From Sapria himalayana (lineage: Eukaryota > Streptophyta > Magnoliopsida > Malpighiales > Rafflesiaceae): DNA of 64,000 nt. Made by a program: the position numbers and the translations under genes. Each line of letters begins with the position of its first letter. The stretch's first letter is position 1. Of this stretch, positions 60,181-64,000 are shown piece after piece. Where the stretch lies: positions 3,640,501-3,704,500 of the forward strand of contig JAREIK010000385.1 in assembly GCA_029783825.1 (NCBI GenBank), in the 5' to 3' direction. The notes under the pieces are model-generated. The model made no database searches and was not told where the DNA came from. It worked only from the letters and a program-made list of their open reading frames with translations.

Positions 60181-60799
60181 TATTCTATTTAATATCCATA
60201 TTAATTAAGAATCAATTTTTGTTAAGACATATACTATGGATTATATGTAAAATTATTCATTCTTTTAGCTTTGTAAGTACCATAATCATAGTGATTAACA
60301 TATCAAACAAGTTGTATTTAATCGCATATTTATCAATTTTCACAACAAAATATAAATCAAAACATATTCTTTAATATAAAACTATTTATATATCACATAA
60401 AAAAATTATACAAATTCTAGATCATATGATATTTTGATATAAATTCTTGAATCTATACTATGAAGAGGGTTTGAGAGTTGCATCACTCAACTATAGAGTT
60501 TAGCTAATATATTGTCTTTCTTTTTTATTTGTGAAGCTTTTGAGGAGTGCAAAAATCACTGCTAAGTTTGGTTGTCATGCTTTTGCTTTTACTTTGTGCA
60601 TGGAAAAAGAAGAATATTAAAGATTGTTCTTGATTTCTATATCTTTTTTTATAGTCAAATATTTTTTCATTACTATAAGTATCATGATTTTCATAAAAAA
60701 GTAATCATGTGGATTTTATTCTTTGAGTTTGAGGATGTTACTCTAGAAAATATCTGACTCTAGAATGTATGTCAATCTTTTTATAATATAAAGTTATAA

Positions 60800-61090
60800 C
60801 ACTGACGATGTTCATGACTTGGGCTAATGTATTTGCAACATAATGTTGCAATGCTAGGAATAATTGTAGCCCCGACATTTGTTTTTCTCATGTGCATATA
60901 TGATTATTGTGCTGGTAATGGCCATGTCATTAATTAAGAATGAACTCTTATTTGCATTATATTATTGTGGCATTGGGAGTGGCTGCAACTTTGTCATTTA
61001 TCTTTTTTAATAGTCATATCATTATGATGCTAGAAATGACCATTATATTTGGAATTACCTATCAAGTGTATCATATGGCCAAGATACTAA
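60800..61090. repeat. Degenerate ~55-62-bp tandem array
   Basis: A unit containing ATGCTAGGAATAATTGTAGC recurs at 60851, 60909 (GTGCTGGTAATGGCCATGTC), 60970 (GCATTGGGAGTGGCTGCAAC) and 61027 (ATGCTAGAAATGACCATTAT). Related words appear near 59165 and again at 62700-63060. Confidence 0.65.
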
Positions 61091-61929
61091 TAAATACTGT
61101 GGTGCAATAATTATCTTTCTTGTGTCTAAGGTGGCCATGGAAGCCAAAATGGCCATAGTTTTCGCCTTGATTTCTCTCATATATCTTATGACAATGATAT
61201 TACAAAAATGTTGTTACACTAATAATTAGTCTAATTTAAAAGTCACTACTTTTTCTTTTCTCGATGATAAGAGTCACGGGCTTAGAGAATAGTTATACTT
61301 GAGTAATTGTCCTCAATAATATTTTTTATCCAAAATTTATGGTGCTGAATAATTATTGAGACTTTTGTTTGATTAGTTTTGGCTTTATAATTCTCTATTG
61401 CTCAAAAGTCATGGTTTTATAAAAAAACTACAACTTTGACTTAGGAATATAAAACCTTATTAAAGATAAAATCATGATACTAGGAAGTGGCTATGACTTT
61501 TAGCATTAGTGGGATACTTGGTTACTAAACTATGAAATTAACATCATAACTAGTTAATTATTATGAGATAAGTATAACTATAACTTTATGATAATATTAT
61601 AGCCACAAAGAATATGATGCATAATTGAAAATTATGTTAATAAGAAAGTTGATCAATTTCATACATAGATTTTCATGACCATTTATGTTGAGTTTTGTCT
61701 AAAAGTAGATGTCAAAACAATGTTAAGCATCCATAATCTACCAATTAGCCAAAAGCTTCCAGAAACATATCGATTTTATGACTATTCATCAAAATATATC
61801 AAAACTCTAAAGCCATAAAATTGATTTATTTATGTTCTATTCATGTGCTTACACATCATCTAAAAATATCAAAATACTTAAGAATATTCAGTAATCTGAT
61901 TACCAAATAAATATGCAAAATGGATTGGT

Positions 61930-62470
61930 CATAACTATATTAATAATTTTGGCATCATAAGCATAATTCTTATAGTGATTAAACATATCTCAATTTTGAG
62001 TATTCATAAATGAGTTTATCTCATGCACAAATATTAGAAGGGCTGTCATTTAATACTTATCATATTACATGAGTGTGTTCCATTATATACTTATCATCGT
62101 CCATCATAACTGACAAATATAAACCTATGTTATCATGAAAATCCTAAATTTTTATTCTAATTAACATTCATAATCATGTTTTCATCACAATATTAACATT
62201 CAAATATAAACCTATATTATCAACATCCAACCCACAATATTAACATAAATATGAATATTACATAATCATGTTTTCATCACAAACAAGTATGTTAAACTAA
62301 CCCAAGCCTAATAATGAAAATATTTCACATGATATATTATGAGACATCTAGTGGAATCGAGAATTCCCAATAAAATCCTAAGTAATGATCTATGTTTCGA
62401 AACCTAAACCTAATCAAATATTACATATGTTCATTATTGATTTGCTCTTAATTTGGGATTGGAATTCAAT
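61930..62470. repeat. Long-period repeat block, copy 2
   Basis: Second copy of the block at 59180-59760, about 2.67 kb later. Confidence 0.6.
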
Positions 62471-62689
62471 TGCAAAGGATTTGTTATTACTCTTAGCTTG
62501 AAATCTAATTCTCATATTTTTCCTTTTGCAAAATCTTTTAAGTATGGGTTATATACTTCATGGATATATGTGTCATTTAAAGTTAGAAGTCATGACACTA
62601 GTTTGAGGCCACAACTTTTTGGTCTCGTTGGATCTTCTCTCGAGTACCAAAGTTGTGGTGATAATAAATGCTGACTTAAGTAACTCTCC

Positions 62690-63060
62690 TCTAAACCATA
62701 ATTTAGTGATATTGAGAATGTTGTGACTGAGACAAATTCTAGCTAGAATGAAGTGTCATAGCACTAGGAATAATCATGACTAATATTTTCTCTCTATATC
62801 AAAATATTATGGCATTGAGAATAGAGATGAGTGATATATTTATTTTCTATAACACAAAACCATAATATTGAGAATAATCATGACTTTGGTGTTTTCTCTC
62901 TAGAGCACAAAGTTGTGGTAATAAAATTTTTTTGACCAAAGTAAATGCTTACCAGAACAAAATATTATTATAGAAAATAAGTTCATGATTCAAAATACTT
63001 AGTATTTTGGATTTGTATTAAATAAGTCACAATGCTAGAGATTTCTATGACTAATTTGTT
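62690..63060. repeat. Degenerate ~50-60-bp tandem array
   Basis: Units centred on GCACTAGGAATAATCATGAC (62761), GGCATTGAGAATAGAGATGA (62811), ATATTGAGAATAATCATGAC (62865) and AATGCTAGAGATTTCTATGA (63030), several followed by TTTTCTCTCTA. Same family as 60800-61090. Confidence 0.65.
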
Positions 63061-63589
63061 CAGTGAAATACTTGGCTGTAATGACATAAAAATAATATAA
63101 TGGCCATTATATATTTTAGAAATAATATGACTACAACTTCAAGAAAATATCATAGTTATGAAGACTATATCATACAATAAAAAGATTGTGATAACTTGAT
63201 AATGAAATCTCTCTAATAATTAGTTTTGTATAATTATGGCCAGAAAAAAATGTTACAACTACTGAATATGTTCTAGAATGTCTACCCAAGCTATGACATA
63301 AAAAATATTATAATTTCTCTCCTCCTAAGCATTCACTCCACCAAATCTACCAAGTTTACCCAAAATATTTATGATTTCACTAATATCTATCAAATAATTT
63401 CTAAATATACTTTTAGTGAAATCTCTCTAATAATTCCTCAAATAAGTACAATCACAATAATAAATACATATCAAATTATCCAAAATTTTTGGTATGCATA
63501 GTCAGGAGTGCCATACAGTTAAGATAAATATATGATTCTTACACTATGATGAAACCCCTGGGTTATATATTCTACATAACTCTCACATC

Positions 63590-63900
63590 ATCTTAAAATC
63601 AATTCTTCTAGAATATGCACAATAAATTGGTATTAAATTCATTTGTGCTTTCAAATTTATGAGCATCATACTTGTATTAATTAAACTTACAATAACTTAG
63701 GGTTTTCACTCATAGGTTTATCTCATGAGATAAGAGTTGAATGGTTATTACTTACTTTTGATCAAATCTAGTAAGTATGTCATATGACTTACCTATCATC
63801 ATTCACCATACCCAACATAAATAAATATATGTTTGAGTAAAACCTTAAATCTCTATTCTAAATAATATTCACATCCATCGATATTCCAAATATCACAATA
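63590..63900. repeat. Long-period repeat block, copy 3
   Basis: Third, more diverged copy of the block at 59180-59760, about 1.7 kb after copy 2. The window ends in AT-rich sequence without a gene. Confidence 0.5.
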
Positions 63901-64000
63901 CCATAAATAAAATTAATATTATACAATTATAATTACCATACACATATATAATAAACAAACCCAACGCCCTTATTTAACTTGACATTGAGAAAGAATTCAT

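Noticed and set aside
1..64000. tRNA, rRNA, CRISPR or bacterial-type operon content
   Set aside because: No cloverleaf, rRNA core or spaced identical repeats were seen; the tRNA-like TGGTATCAGA words are retrotransposon primer sites.

Overview
This is an AT-rich plant nuclear window dominated by decayed transposable elements, with one convincing host gene. Signs of a plant: initiator-Met-tRNA primer sites (TGGTATCAGA) beside LTRs, plant-type CACTA, Ty1/copia, Ty3/gypsy and LINE coding remnants, plant GT-AG introns, and a gene of the plant-only FLX family. The FLX protein and the gypsy 3' ORF look monocot-like to me, possibly palm, but that placement is weak inference from remembered family features. 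No bacterial operon, CRISPR array, tRNA or rRNA gene was seen.

Layout. 1-2169 is AT-rich intergenic DNA. 2223-10945 is a CACTA (En/Spm) transposon on the + strand: a broken TNP2-type transposase, then a second multi-exon gene carrying a Transposase_24 region and a Ulp1-like protease domain, then subterminal repeats and a right terminus. 11.0-15.6 kb holds an LTR/primer-site remnant, a minisatellite and one copy of a dispersed repeat. 15642-20143 is an old, nearly full-length Ty1/copia element on the minus strand with both LTRs; it abuts a LINE ORF2 fragment (20144-21060). 21.9-23.5 kb has two further copia fragments facing opposite ways.

25.9-26.5 kb and 32.2-35.7 kb are diverged copies of one segment that keeps an 18-codon exon-like block. 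Between them are the second dispersed repeat copy and a gypsy gag remnant. 37225-40870 (minus) is the host gene, an FLX-like coiled-coil protein whose five exons give an intact 277-residue frame. Just upstream of it lie two copies of a Tourist-like MITE, one inserted in an arm of a long inverted-repeat element; the other arm preserves the empty target site.

44-64 kb is mostly Ty3/gypsy wreckage: an RT fragment on + (45.3-45.8 kb); gag, integrase tail and a 3' ORF on minus (50.4-57.3 kb) with a LINE fragment beside them; and a 57.6-64 kb field of inverted, long-period and short-period degenerate repeats. I found no undescribed functional system. The most informative observations are the MITE empty-site comparison, the GC-rich loop of the inverted-repeat element, the duplicated exon-like block and the long-period repeats at the right end.
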